Shown one piece after another: positions 37,830 through 50,806 of a stretch of 64,000 nt of DNA (position 1 is its first letter; each line of letters opens with the position of its first letter). The position numbers were made by a program, and so were the translations under genes. Below the pieces are notes generated by a model. It searched no databases and was not told where the DNA came from. It saw only the letters and a list, made by a program, of their open reading frames with translations. This DNA comes from Mesostigma viride (Eukaryota > Streptophyta > Mesostigmatophyceae > Mesostigmatales > Mesostigmataceae): the NCBI GenBank assembly GCA_009746045.1, contig RPFO01002233.1, positions 29,945 to 93,944 of the forward strand, in the 5' to 3' direction.

Positions 37830-38171
37830 TTGCGGGAAATCCATCAACTTGAGTAAACATTGTTATTTCTTGGTCCCACTTAGGCAGAATATTTCGACCT
37901 CAAAAGTGGGGGAACTATACGGAAACATATGATTTGGTCCCAATATGCTTGCCCACTGCCCAGGGCCGGCTAGGAAAAATGTGACTAAAATAGCGTCTTA
38001 GTCTATTTTAGCACGCAATCTGCGTATATGGTGGGGGGTAGTACCCGCCCCCCCCAAGTGGTTGGAATTTTGTTTTAAAATCATATTTATGGTCCCCAAT
38101 CATCATTGGATTTTTAGCACATGCACAGGACAGGCCGTATATAAAGTGCCCTTTAGGCATGTCCCCTCCCC
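37830..38171. repeat. Right terminal region of the outer TTAA element
   Basis: Similar to the right end of the inner element: ATATGGTGGGGGGTAGTACCC against GTATGGCTGGGGGTAGTACCC, then AAGTGG and ATTTATGGTCCCCA. It ends ATGTCCCCTCCCC before TTAA. Confidence 0.7.
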
Positions 38172-38209
38172 TTAATTACCCATCCATCTGACTCGTCCCT
38201 CAGCGGCTT

Positions 38210-39460
38210 AATTGTGTGCAGGTCATCAGTACGGCTGACATCCCTCGGGCGGCCCGCCACTTCTTGGTTATGCTGCATTGCTGCTCGACGCCAACGCCAC
38301 GCTCCCCGTGGGCACTGCTGGCAGTCGCTTTGCGCACCACCCCACCATTAATTCCCCCTTAACCACGGGGTGTGGCAAGGTTGTGTCCTGTCCCCATATC
38401 TGTTCATTATTGTCGTGGATCACGTCATGCGCCGGGCACGTACGTGCGCGCTTTACTGCTCTTAAGGCCCGGCTTGTCCAGACATCCTTAACGAGCGCGA
38501 GCATGGCGGGTTTGGCACTGGCTACCGCCTGGCCGACCTGATTTATGCGGACGACACCACCCTCATCGCGCGCCCCGAGCACATTCAGACCTGGCTGGAC
38601 TGTCTGGGCTTGAAGGCGAGGGCAGTGGGTTTGGAGATTAGTGTCAAAACTGAGGCGATGGTGATTGGGGCCGCCAGTCGCCCACCGCTGCCGCGACTGC
38701 TCGACGGGACGGAGGTCCCGTTAATTCCGTGACCGCTTCAAACTGTTGGGGAGCATGCTCCCTGATACCGCCGACGATGTGGACATCCGCATCGGTCTGG
38801 CCTGGGCCAGGCTCCGTTCGCTCAACACCTACTGGCGCTCGAAGGGCCTGGGCGAGCACTGCAAGCGCATGCTCTTCAAGGTCCTCGTCCTCACGGTGCC
38901 TTACGTATGGCGCCGAGGCGTGGGCACTCACGGACACACTGGCGGCTAAGCTAGACAGCACGGTTTACAGCATGCTCCGACAGGTCCTGAATGTAGGGTT
39001 TTCAAAGCATAGGTCATTAGAGTCTTTGTAGCAGGGTATGCCTCGTATTTCGGACGAGATCTAGTAGGCAGCGTAGGATGGCATTTGTAGGACATCTTGC
39101 TCGCACCAGCCAGGTTGACACCGCCCTTGGTCTGCATGGCCGGCCCCCAGCAGCTTGGCCGACCAGGGCGGCATATCTTGACCTGGCCTGGCCCCAAGGA
39201 CATTAATTCCCAGTCCTGAAGCTCGGTAAACCTGCCATGAACTACATCCAGATGTTGCTGGCCGGCCAAGTGGTCCCAGCTCAGTTTGAAGACCGCATCC
39301 ACTCCCTCTCGATCCCTTCTTTGGTCTGCCATGCAGAACAAGAAGAGGTGGCAGAAGATTGTCCAGGCTCACACGCCAGCCCCTGTGGGCAAGCCCCCCC
39401 CCCCCAAGAGGAAGGGGCGTTTTGCTGAGTAGTGTAGTTAGGATTTTCTAGACTAGATAG
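38210..39460 (+). pseudogene. LINE reverse transcriptase fragment
   Basis: Pieces in three frames: TLPVGTAGS, TTGVWQGCVLSPYLFI (near 38365), LADLIYADDTTLIARP (near 38530, catalytic YADD), VGLEISVKTEAMVIG, then FKLLGSMLPDTADDVD and RIGLAWARLRSLNTYWRSKGL, KRMLFKVLVLTV, LTYGAEAWALTDTLAAKLDS, and near 39070 RQRRMAFVGHLART. This is the order of RT palm, thumb and C-terminal blocks in algal LINEs. Several shifts and stops are present, and the 5' end is cut at the TTAA element border. It lies in the same direction as the other LINE fragment at 5629, but the two may not belong to the same family. Confidence 0.8.
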
Positions 39461-39963
39461 CTTAGCTAGAGTTCGGTCAGTTCGATTACGCGGCTTCTTC
39501 CACCAATCCACCTCCACCCATCCATCAAGGAATATGTGCTACATGATCTCCCAACGGAGGCATGTTATAATTTATAATTAAATTAAATTTAATACATGGC
39601 CGGTATATGGTACACGAGAGCTCTGTAAATATTCTCTAGCTGCTCTTCTGTACTAGTCGTGATCTCTTAGTTTGTTCTCATAAAGAAATAGCTGTCTCAA
39701 GTGGTAAAGAAATGTGCATGTGCATTCTATAATTACATCGATACCGATGAAAATACGGTACGCACATGCACGATGTGATGCAGTGATGCATGGCACATGG
39801 ATGCATATCGTTTCGTATCAACGCATGGTGCGCTTGCATTAGCCACTCATACATGTGATCCCATAACTGGGGAGCCGCGGAGCACGTGCCGGCGGCATGC
39901 ATCAACGAGGCGTTCATGAGCACCCATCCCGACAGTACAAACTTATGTATAGCCTGGGAACGA
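39461..39963. other. Intergenic, no gene seen
   Basis: AT-rich stretch near 39570-39600. A block ATGTGCTACATGATCTCCCAACGG (near 39532) recurs with changes near 46795, a small dispersed repeat. The region is probably the 3' side of the ARM gene. Confidence 0.5.
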
Positions 39964-42900
39964 CTATCTAGGCATGGCAGCCTGCAACTGGCGGAGCGCC
40001 TTTTCCAGCGCATGCCTGGAATCGGGCTCCAGGGTACTCTCAGGTAATAAGTGCCGCTGAAGTAATGGGATGGCTCCTAGCTCGACCAGTGCCAAAGCTG
40101 CCGCCCCTGCACATGCAAGACATGGAAAGCGAACGGGGTTGATGAGTGTTAACCAGGATGCCCTCGACACCCACCAGTAACTGGCCCTGAACATGTTGAC
40201 AAGTGCACACAAATCACGTGTGAGCATAAAATAGCCTGTTTTCCTCCTGGTCCACTTGTACATGAAATTCTAGCGCGGAAGCAAGAAGGGAGGGAAAGAA
40301 CCAATTGCGGATCATTGCCGGCCTAGCTTGCGTAAGGCATGGTCCGCCGGCACACAAGCTGACATCATCCTAAATTGATGAACACCGGCATGTGTCATGC
40401 GTCGGCCTGAACGGTGCTGAAAACGCCACTACTAACTAACGTGGCCACGCACCCCCAGGCTAGTGCGCTAACCATACAGGTAGTCGTACAGGGTTCGTGA
40501 AACCGACAAGCATAAATCTCGCCCATCGACCCCTTGGGCCACTCCGAGTCCAATACACAATGCTTAATCACGACTCACTAAAACAATCAGCCAAAGATTG
40601 GTTAAGCAACCAGCCGACCCTACAGGTCCTTAGCTTCATAGCCGGTGCAAACACTTTCGAATCTTTGCAAGCAAGTCATACAAAACCTACTACTAATGTT
40701 TTCAGACCACTAGTCTCCAACAACAACCCTCGACTCTTGTAAACAACCAGGTCTTTCAAGGAAATTCAGGCGAGCATGAAACCCTTTGTTCATAACGGAT
40801 TAGTCGGCCCATGTCGCAGACAGCCTTCCACATGCAGGCCAAGGCATAGTGGCCATAGCTTTCCTACATGCGTTAATTAAACTATATTTAGAGAAAACCG
40901 AATAAGATCACTAAGCTCCCAAGAAGACCAGCACTTGATTGATACAATAAGTGGAGCCTTGCCACAAATGGAGCAGTTGCAGTGGCCTTAAGGTTTCTCA
41001 GTCCACACGCGGAAGCAAGAAGCCTCCACCCATTTACCCCCCCTTGGCACCAACCCTATTGCGCAGATTAATCTCATGACCACCATGCGCTAAAGAGCGT
41101 GTCGCAACATCTTACATGGCGACTCAGCCTGCGCTAGGCTTTTATAACCCCCGCAGGGGCCTGCTGGTTACAATGCGACACAAGCCGGTGACCAACCCAA
41201 AAGCAAGGCCCCCACAAGGAGCCAGCATTCCGCAATTCCGGAATGAGCCAAAAAGGGAAGAGGTTTTACGACACCATAATAGACTGAGCCGCGCAGCAGG
41301 TGCTGAGACGAAAAAAGGAACGACAAGGTCTGGCGCTGCCTCGCCTCCCCAACTTGAGTCTCTTAATAGGGAATAATTTCTAGCTCCGGAGCGCAGCCCT
41401 CGCACAGCTCTTATAGTCCCCAATAACCACTCCTCGGCAGGGGCAACTGGACAACGGACCTGCCGCCGCAACAACAACAAAAAAATCAAAACAGGCCATT
41501 CCTCACAGGAACCTGGGTCGTGACCTTTAAAGTCCAGGCCACGACACACTCACCATCGCAAGGTGGCAAGTCTGTGATGTGACACTAGAGCTGTTTTAAA
41601 AACTTATGAACAGTTCCACCAAAGCTGGTCAAACCACCGAAGAAGCGCCCAACCCTTCGCCCATGTAAAAAAGACCCGCAGCCGGGGAAAACGGCGTGGG
41701 GGTAAATCTAATTTTTCGTTCCATTGAACGGCCAACTCTGCTATGCTTGGTCGAACAACTCAGCGGTTGTGTCACAATCTGCCTCGGGCTACAAGACAGA
41801 GGCAACCCGCACCAGAATGTGCAATTTCGCCCAGGCGGCCATTGCCGCCATTGTGAAAGGAACAATTGCGGATCATTGCCGGCCTAGCTGGCGTAAGGCA
41901 TGGTCCGCCGGCACACAAGCTGACATCATCCTAAATTGATGAACACCGGCATGCGTCACGCGCCGGCTTGAACGGTGTTGAGAACGCCACTACTAACTAA
42001 CATGGCCACGCACCCCAAGGCTAGTACGCCAACCGTACAGGTAGTCGTACAAGGTTCTGAAACTGACAAGCATAAATCTCGCCCATCGACCCCTTGGGCC
42101 GGTCCGAGTCCAATACACAACACTTAATCACGACTAACTAAAACAATCAGCCAAAGATTGGTTAAGCAACCAGCCGACCCTACAGGTCCTTAGCTTCACA
42201 GCTCGTGCAAACAATTACGAATCTTTGCAAGCGAGTAGTAAAAAACCTACTATTGATGTTTTCGGACCACCCATAAATAACCACCGGCCCTTAAAAAACA
42301 ACCGGGTCTTTCAAGGAGAATTTAGGCGAGCATGAAACCCTTTGTACAGAACAGATCAGCCAGCCCATGTCGCAGACAGCCTTCCACATGCAGGCCGAGG
42401 CACAGCGGCCCTATCTTTCCATGCATGCGTTAATTAAACTAAATTCAGAGAAAACAATTCTAGTATGGTGACCTTTCTATCAGGCAGTGCACCCCAATTA
42501 AACTGCATGCTGCAAGCATTTCTCACGATATGCATCGCCTGCACTGTGCAATATTGGTAAATACGAGTAGCAACCAAGAGTAACGTTTTGGCATCACGCT
42601 TTGAGGATCCTGGGTGCTCACTCGACTCCTGGCAGCGGGAGATATCGGATTACTTGCGCATATCTCTTGTTAATAAATATCTGAGATCCTAGGCGGTGGT
42701 CAAAGTCACATAATGTTATTCTGACAAGCGACAGAATCCCACCAGTAATCCAAGATCTCCCGCTGCCAGTAGACAAGTGAGCACCCAGCATCCTCCATTG
42801 GCGTGATGCCAAACTGGGAGTAATGACTAATGGCCTCCTAGGGCCACATAGGGTCCGTCCGGGTAGTTGCCACTAAGTTCCAAAGTTTCAGGCGTCCACA

Positions 42901-45900
42901 TAGCACACCGACGAACTCGGATGCCCCGAGCCCTCGAGTTCGCCCTGGCATCGGCCTGGAACTCCAGAACTACCTCTTGGGCAGTTCCGAAGTTCCAGGT
43001 ACGGTTCCAGCTGAAATTAGGGGTGAGGACTGAAGCCTGGGACATGACTGGCCATTGACGCAGCGGCACAAGCTACTATGGAAAACGTACCACGGCTGGG
43101 GGGAAAGTAAGAACCTGAACAACACCTGCCTTGTACACAGAGGTGTCTTTCACCGCGCCGTGCCCGCCCACACCAAACTCAAGGCGCCAAATGACACCTG
43201 TATCGGAAAGTTAGATCCCGCTAGATAGATACGGCCTAGTTCGTTGTGCCCGAATCTGCACTCCATTCTGTTCCCAACGAAACTTCATCTTCGAGCCCGA
43301 GTTGATCAAAACTCCAAGTTCATATGCGGAACAACATACGCGACTTTCGGTTGTACGCTAGGTTTCCCATAGAGTGGCCATGATGGGCGCACGGGACCAC
43401 CTGGACAGTGGACTGATACTGAACCAATGCAGATCATGAAAGTGTTAGATGCCGACCAGGGTTGGGTGCAAATGGCTCGTGTTGAGTGGATTTGTAAGTT
43501 CAAGCCAACTTTTTACAGTACAACTGTCTCCTTAACATACGACTATGAAATTATGCGGTAAAAAACAGGCACTTGAATGTTCAGGCTACATTGGGTGCGT
43601 AAGTCGTACCCACTTTAGTGCCGTCTTCAGGCCAGGGCCACCGCGCCACGCTCTTTTTATTGAGCCTAAAGCCACATGTGCTGCGCATATGACGTGGTCC
43701 ATTTGTGGCCGGCCATCAGCTGGTGACCCCCCCCCGTGCGATGACGTATGTCGGATTGCTTTAAGTTAACTGTTTACTAAGCGACGTAAAATAGACATAA
43801 TGAAATCCACTTTCAGTTAAGCACCCCCTATTGACCTTTTTAAGGTACGTTAAGTTCAGTAACGCCAAAAAGCATTCATGCCCAACCCAGGTGCCCACCT
43901 CGTGGCCCTATGTAACATCGCACAAGCGTCGTTCTTACCAGAGCCGTAGCCTATTTCACAATCATTCGTACTACGTCACAACACTAGAATATTGCCATGG
44001 GTATGTTGCTGAGATGAGATTGTCACTATTGTACAGCAGGTAAAATAGTGATAAAAATCCATCATAAGACAAAAGGCAGAAGAAATACGAATCCTACCGT
44101 TTACCTCTGTACATGAATCACGGCATCGTTGTTCCTGCTTGTTAAGCCAAGACCTGCCTTACACGGGCATCCCATTCCCCCTGGTGCAGCCAAACGACCA
44201 CAACAGCTGGCATGCACCTACAGCGACAACCTGCGCAGAACTTGACCGCCACCATGCCATGCGGACCTCTTACAAACGACAGCGCTGCATTTTCCCATTC
44301 AAGGATTCCAGGGAATCGCGTTTGACCCAACCATTGTCAACACAGAAAACCCGCTACTAGGCGCACTCTCCCGTGAAGCAAATACAGTGCGTCCGCAGTA
44401 GGTCGCATGCAGCAGCTGTGGCGTGTAGATGCCACAAATGCCCCTGTAATACCCTATTGCACGGCAACTGATGCCATGAACATTCAAAGCTTACGCTTAG
44501 AACAATGTGGCAAAAGCACGCATTCGCGCGAAAACAGACGAAACATACCATCTTCCGCGATAGCCGCAAGCGCAAGAGATGCCTCTCTCCTCACTCCTAT
44601 CTCGTTGTCATCGCCAAGCAGGGCCAGCAGCCGGGGCAACGATCCGGCTTCAATTGCCTTGGCGCGCAGGGCATCTGAAGGGCAACGTCGACATCGCACC
44701 AGCCGGCCAGGGATGTCGTTAAACTGTGCTTGGGCAGACAAAAAGAACCCACACAATGACTGCAGTCTCAAGGACACTGCCTTGTCTCAGACACTCTCCA
44801 AGGTTTCCTGCCTGCAACCAACAGCGGAGCTCTCTTATAAGAAGAAAAATTCTCTTAAAAAAGAAGAAAACACACCACTACCAGGTAGCTGACCCTTGTG
44901 ACGGGCAACAACGGCCCATCAATGCAAGAGTACTAAGTGAAGGGACACCTGGCCCCAAACTGCTAGCATCCTACAGCGCCCTTGTCATCCATGGAAATGG
45001 GCACTAGCCCATATCGATACATGATAGTAAGGAGTGTTCATTCTACAGGCCATGCAAGCATAGCATACTGAAACCAAACCACCACCAGGGCATGCACAAA
45101 ATCAGCCTTCCCACCCCCTTCCCTTACACTAGCCATAGGACAGAAGGCAGCAAACTTGGAACCGTGTTACCATTCTCAGCCCCCATGTCTGGTCCTATAA
45201 ATTATAAAAAAGGCAAACTCACAAAGATGATCCCAGCGACAATGCCACCCAGGCTGACGGAGGCATGACCATACCGTGGCTACTAATATGTCACGAGCGA
45301 AAGAATAAAATCTTTAACTACTTACCAATTACTTGTCGCAGACCACTGTATTGCTTCCAAAGGAAAAGCGTACGACATAGCATGGCAAAGCACACACTGC
45401 AGCAGAACACAACGTGGAAGCATGCGGCATTAGAAGCACGGCGTGCTCGTGCTACAACAGAGCGCGGACTGCATGCAGACATGCGCATGAACTGCTGGAA
45501 CAAACACGCAACAAAGCGTTGGCTACAGAGATGAGGACTACACTGAGCAGAGGGACACGCAGATGCGTCCACTGTCCTTAAAATGTCCATTTACTTTGTC
45601 CAGAAAATGATACCATGCACTCCAGGGACGCTACACACCTTTAAGATACCTACCACCGATGCACGGCTGGTGTCTAGTACACGACGCCCAAGGTCGTTAC
45701 CTGTGACCATGGCTTGGCGCAGCCTCCACGCGCCGCTGCGTTGAAAGAAGGGGTCCTTTGAGTTCATGAGAATCACGGCTTGGTTCACCGTGTTCTGGCC
45801 TGCGGGTAGGCCCAGGCAAGGATCCGACTGGACCACTGCGTGTCAGCATAACTACATGTGCATTTGATAGAATCAAACCGCCAAGTGTAAACCTCCCTAC

Positions 45901-48576
45901 CGGCAGTCATACATCTGCTACGTAGACGGAAGCGGCGGCAATACAAGTGAACCTTGGTATCATTACGGCACAAGGGGCACAAGGTTGTCCTCTTGGTTTT
46001 GCGACAGGTCCACAGCAGCCACCGCACTGCTACCGAAGCCCTGCAGACCTGCTTGTGCATGCCGCGTATATGCCGCTGTGGATATGCTCCGTAACCCTTG
46101 GCTTAAGAATTTACGAAACTTCTGCAGCGTTCGCAACGACCCACTTCCCACGAGCCAATTTCGTTCCAATGTTTTTATTCCAATGTTTTTGCCTTTTTGG
46201 TCCAATGGAGGATGACCAGCGAATGCCACAGTCCACCATCAAACTATCATTCGCTAAAGAAGAGGTTGAACCGATTTCCACTACAAGCCAGGGAATGTTT
46301 GCCGTGGCACGGCCCCTCCTAGGTGCCACGTACCCATGTAGGGGCCAATCTGCAAGCCGAGCATGACGGCCAGGAACGCGGTGCCCAGCTTCACGTAGCG
46401 GTTCCACGTGGGCAGGTCACTCGGGCTCTCCTGTGGGTTGCCCCCTGTTGAGTGAGTTGATTGGGTGGCGGGCACATGGCCCTCACACAGAAGTCAGTAC
46501 CGATGGTTCGGTTGCCTGTGATGAGCCAGGAAGATGCATGCTGGGGCGAGGCAATCATTTTAGCGATGATAATAGAACTGTTGTCATATTACGCAATTAT
46601 TATGGTTGATTACACTGTTGTCATACTACTTATTCTTCCCCCCCATGACAGGCTCCCCCTTCGCTGGGCATAGCTTGAAGATCATGGGGATGCAAGTGCC
46701 CTGGTGCACCTAGAGCAAGGGTCCTTTACATCCCCACCCTTGCAGGAAGTAGCTTAGGATGTATGATAGGCCATATGCCCCATCTCAAGGGCTATGTGCT
46801 ACAATTACTCCCAACGGAGTTATGTTACAATTCAATTCAATTCATACTACTTATTACGCTATTGTTATTGATAACACTGTTGTCGAATTGCACTACTATT
46901 ATTGATAACACTGTCATCCTATTACGCTATTATTATTGATAAAACTATTGTCACATTACCACTGTTTCACAGAGGCCACTAAAAGGGCAGACACATTGCA
47001 AGCGTGAAATTTCGAACCTAGATCTTTGCGTTTCGTACTGACTGTGCTCATGATCACTGCAGGGCCCGGAAACAAAAATGCCAGCCAGTTGACTTGACCT
47101 ATTGGAAGAGCCCACACAGACAGGTACATGAGCCTCCGTGAGTCAAACAGCGCCTTGTCACTTGTAAGCACTCCAGGAGAACCAGGACGGCAACAGCATA
47201 ATTATGACACATCCCGTGCTGGTGCATGCCCCTGTATGTGAGGCGGGGCGCTTTCGTATGCATGCCCATGCACGGTGCAGCGGCAGCAGTAGGCAACATG
47301 CATCGGCAGACAGTAGCCACCGTATCGTGCGCATCACCTCAACAGAACGAACCTGCGTCGGTGCTGCTTGCAAACGAGCGCATCCAAGGTCCACGGCGGG
47401 GCAAGGGTGCCACCTGCGGTACAGATAACGGAGGAATGCAGATATCCAACTAGACTTTCTTGAAGAGTCCAAACACATGACGAGCAAGGTGCTCGAACTA
47501 GTGAGGAAATGCAGCGAGGTGCTCGAACCCGAAACCTCCATGCCAAGCGTGGCATAGTGCAAGCAGTCGCGATTGTAGAATTGAGCAAGACCACTGCCAA
47601 AGCGCACCTTCATTCTCCAGGCAAGCAATCGGGCATGAGAACGCGCGCTCGACGCAATGCTCCTAAAAGTCATGGTGACGACGCTCGCGATCTTTTCCGG
47701 TTGCAGCAGGCTGCCCAGGCACTTTCCAGTCTGCCTACCGGATACTCCGGTATGCCAGCTTCAAGCCGTACTTGATCCCATCAATATCTTAGTTCATCCA
47801 TGAATCCAGGATACCCTGAATGATCGAGCGTGACGACGACGCCCACAACGTACACCGTCTTCGACCTCCCAACGCAGGTGGGCTTGTATCACAAATTTTA
47901 ACAACCCCACAAGTTGCAGTTATCTAATTCGGCGCAGGACGCAGAAGCAGCTGGCCGCCAGGTTGACTGCTCGCGCCACTCTCCAGCGGACATTGTGCTA
48001 TGACGCACAATGTCCGAGCTGTACTAACAAGCAGGCAACTGGCAAGCCCATCCGAACTACAGACTATACTCAAATGCCACCACGGACTTTTGGCGCATTA
48101 GCGTTGATCATCAATTTTTTTTCAGGGATAGAGCTTCTGCCCGTGTTGCGTGCGCATGCAGCAACACGACGGCATGGAGTTCCTTGAAGTGATATTTTAT
48201 GGAAAAATGATGCACAGAGTGAAGGGACACCATGACTGCGAGGAAAAATTACCGTAATGTTGGTCAGCATGTCATCATTTTTATGCAGTATTGAAGCGCG
48301 CCGTCGAACACCCTGAGGGTACTGTGCAGTAAAGTCAGTACGCCCGACGCGACGCGACCTGCGCATACCTACAGTAGCGGCCTGGCCCAGGGCGAGGAAC
48401 CGACTCCCGCCTGACCCGAGGTCGGCCAGGCCTTCGGCACAACAGGACGCGACCAGACGCCATATAGGTATTGTGCACACTGCACGGAGCCCACCGCGCA
48501 CCGCCCCACCCACGCATTCGCCACGGCCACCACCCATCAACCCAACCGTTGCACGTGCTAGCTTCGGCCTCACCAT
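39964..48576 (-). CDS. Armadillo/HEAT-like repeat protein, five exons, probably organelle-targeted
   Basis: Proposed exons on the minus strand: 48576-48369, 46444-46334, 45835-45639, 44723-44549 and 40106-39964. All junctions are GT...AG, the phases agree at every join (1,1,0,1), and the total of 834 bp gives 277 residues plus stop. Exon 1 (MVRPKLARATVGLMGG) is basic, with few acids, like a mitochondrial or plastid transit peptide. Exon 2 adds a hydrophobic segment (YVKLGTAFLAVMLGLQIGPY), a likely membrane anchor. Exon 3 (MNSKDPFFQRSGAWRLRQAM), exon 4 (AIEAGSLPRLLALLGDD, REASLALAAIAEDG) and exon 5 (AAALALVELGAIPLLQRHLL) carry ARM-like helices with the AIEAGSLPRLL and ALALVELGAIPLL signatures. 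Function unknown; a scaffold in an organelle membrane is likely. Exons too short to recognise could be missing. Confidence 0.7.
40274..42455. mobile_element. Putative element with long direct repeats in the last ARM-gene intron
   Basis: Two direct copies of about 600 bp (40294-40898 and 41855-42455) are clearly related: both contain GGATCATTGCCGGCCTAGC and AAGGCATGGTCCGCCGG. They flank about 950 bp without a convincing gene. The whole is bracketed by the 8-bp direct repeat AATTCTAG (40266-40273 and 42456-42463). This looks like a small LTR-type or other non-autonomous element. The ends are not TG...CA and an 8-bp duplication is not typical of LTR elements, so the class is open. Confidence 0.6.
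42584..42815. mobile_element. Foldback MITE in the ARM-gene intron
   Basis: About 230 bp with imperfect inverted ends: GTTTTGGCATCACGC ... TGGGTGCTCACT ... GGCAGCGGGAGAT on the left, and its reverse complement ATCTCCCGCTGCC ... GTGAGCACCCA ... GCGTGATGCCAAAC on the right. No ORF. A clear target duplication was not found. Confidence 0.75.
47989..48018. other. Perfect short hairpin
   Basis: CGGACATTGTGC, a six-base loop TATGAC, then GCACAATGTCCG: a 12-bp perfect stem in the first intron of the ARM gene. Role unknown. Confidence 0.7.
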
Positions 48577-50800
48577 TACACTTTTCAAACTTGGTGCTGT
48601 CGCCCACCCAAGTGTGCGCGCGTGTTCTACCGACCCTGCAATCTGGTTGCGTGCAACGACGGTTTTGCCGAACCCTGTTTCTCTGGTTCTGTAACTTCAG
48701 TGCGGCCGCAAGGATGACATTTTCAGGTATGATGAAACAGCTTTCTTTCTTACGCGTTGTTGTTTCCCTCCTTGTTCGTCATTCATTGTGCTTCAAGTTG
48801 AAATGCCGTTCGGAGCTAGTGCGCGCGCAGTGGTCTGGCGCTACAACCAGTGATGATGATGAAATGCACAAACAGTTATCCCTATCCGAAGAAATCGTGT
48901 GGATATCATGCAAAATTATCTGAACTTCCCATACGAGCGGCATTACGGTTCATTGCCCGATGTACACTTTCTAATGTTTTGTTGTGGAGGGGGTTTCTTG
49001 TCATTTCAGAGTGACCTAGGTGGCATTTGAATCCTGATTGTGCACCATGGTCGGCTCCCCATTGTACTTGTATCATTTTCGGCTGCTGGCTCCTGGTTAT
49101 GATGATGATGAAAGTTCAGTATCGCTACCTGAATACATCATGTGGATACCTTGCCTATCATCTGAACCTGCTACCAGCCGTGTTTAGCGCCCCCTCCCCC
49201 TCTCTTGTTTGAAGTTATATCGTCCTGCTCTGGAAAGGCCGATGATGAATTATCTAAAAAGACAAGCATATATCTTACTGCCTTACAGGCATTTGGTGAC
49301 CCTACGTTCAGAGGCCTCTCTTTTCCTTTTCGGTATAGTGCTTTTTGCAAGGCATCTGTGTTTGCTACTGGCAAACATGTGTTGTTTTCGTGTTGCTTTG
49401 ATTGAAATCAGGGTTAGGGTATGTTGTGGAGGGTTGGACTCTGTTTCTATCTGGAACCGTGCCAAGGTAATCTGTGCCCCCATATCATGCTTGCCCTCTG
49501 GAATGAGGAAGATCACCCTTTGGATGGTGGGTGATCTGTGATTGGCATGCACATTCACCAGGGCAGCTGATGATGACACAACCAAAATATGCATAGTTCA
49601 CGTGGTGTGGCCCCGTGCCAAATACCATGACGTTCGATTCTGATGCCCTGATAGCCATGCACAAGGTCACTATGGGGCCTGTTTCTGCATCATGTTGGTC
49701 ACTATGGGGCATCATGTTTCCCCATCTCCCATGATTCGCATGTGCCTGTGTTTGGGAGGGTATAGGTCCCTCACCTCCATAGTGCATGCCTGAGCATGTG
49801 CTTGCAGACCAGTTTGGCAAGCATGCTCTGTGGCCCCACGATGGAGGTGCATGTTTCTGTCAGTTACTTTGTAACAAATGTCACGTCAGTCACTTAATTT
49901 CTGTCATCTAGATTAACCAACCAATATGGCCACCGTGCCTTTGTGACATTTTCTGTGCTGGACTGTGTGGTGTTCTTTCTTGCAGCCAGCCCGCGGTGCG
50001 TCAGCCCCTGCCTGAGGGCTGCAGAGGGGAGCATTTGTTGACGTAGCGCATGCCTGCGTGTGCGGTAACAGAGACCTTCCCAGAGAGACGCATGCTGGAG
50101 CTAGGGCGTTTTCCGTACTCGTTGAATTGGCATGCTAGAGCTGCCAGCTTCCCTCTTTGGAACACGAAGGCCAGCTGACAGGTGTCGCACTGGGAGACGT
50201 GCTTTGGGTTGGTAGCAGCTATGCCACGTCCAGGCTACACCGAAGAGGACTGGCTTGACTGTTTTTTTTTTTTTGCTTTTTCTGCTGCTTTTCTTTTTTC
50301 CCTCTTGTTCGGCTGATGATGATAATGCATACCCCAAAAAGAGAAGAATATTCCAACTGTTCGTGCTGCCGCGTGTGCGTGGCTAGTCACCCGTCTCAGA
50401 AGTCGGCCATCCTTTTTGGTCACCTGTGGTTTCTGTATTTTGTGTTACTGTCGTCACAACCCATTGCTTCAGACGCTGTCGCGTGCTGACTTGATGTTTT
50501 CTAGATGGACGGGTTCGGGTTTTGATGGGGTGAATGGAAACCGTGCTGTTTGCCCAGTGACGTGTAGTTAGTCTGCCTTTGAGATGCTTGGGAGGGTGGT
50601 ACCTGCAAGCTAGCCAGCGTGCATCACGTCTTTCAAGTCGTGCTGGAGGTGCATGTTGTGAAATGGTGGGCCTGTAAGTAAGTAAGTAAGTACTTGCGTG
50701 TCATGCGCAAAGGCATGCCACGAAGTACTATGCTAATCTCATTAGAAAAATAATTACACAAAAGTTTAAACAAATATCGTCTGCATCATCCCCCAACCGT
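48577..50800. other. Upstream of the ARM gene; no convincing gene
   Basis: Only short ORFs. Two related stretches (about 48853-48920 and 49095-49170) share GATGATGATGAAA and a CATGTGGAT(A/C)-type end. They might be duplicated exons of a divergent gene, but no continuous model can be built. A (T)n tract at 50258-50272 and a GTAAGTAAGTAAG run near 50690 are present. Confidence 0.4.
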
Positions 50801-50806
50801 TAAGCA

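Larger units (their letters stand above)
72..38171 (+). mobile_element. Outer TTAA-flanked DNA transposon (Kolobok/piggyBac-type), split by a retrotransposon
   Basis: The left end reads TTAA then GGGGACGTACGGGACATGCC. The right end, read on the minus strand, is GGGGAGGGGACATGCC next to TTAA (38172-38175). The ends are therefore short imperfect inverted repeats flanked by a TTAA duplication (68-71 and 38172-38175). Kolobok and piggyBac superfamilies both duplicate TTAA. The degraded transposase inside resembles the Mutator-like/Kolobok domain family more than piggyBac. The body is interrupted by the gypsy element at 2589-36735, so the net length is about 4 kb. Frameshifts and stops in the transposase show the copy is dead. 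Pairing of these two distant ends is inference from terminal similarity plus the transposase halves lying between them. Confidence 0.6.

Noticed and set aside
44142-45590. Short ORFs on both strands in the ARM-gene introns
   Set aside because: No domains, no splice support and composition like the flanking intron.
48471-48923. Plus-strand 150-residue ORF overlapping exon 1 of the ARM gene
   Set aside because: It is antisense to an exon with phase-consistent splicing and has no domain.
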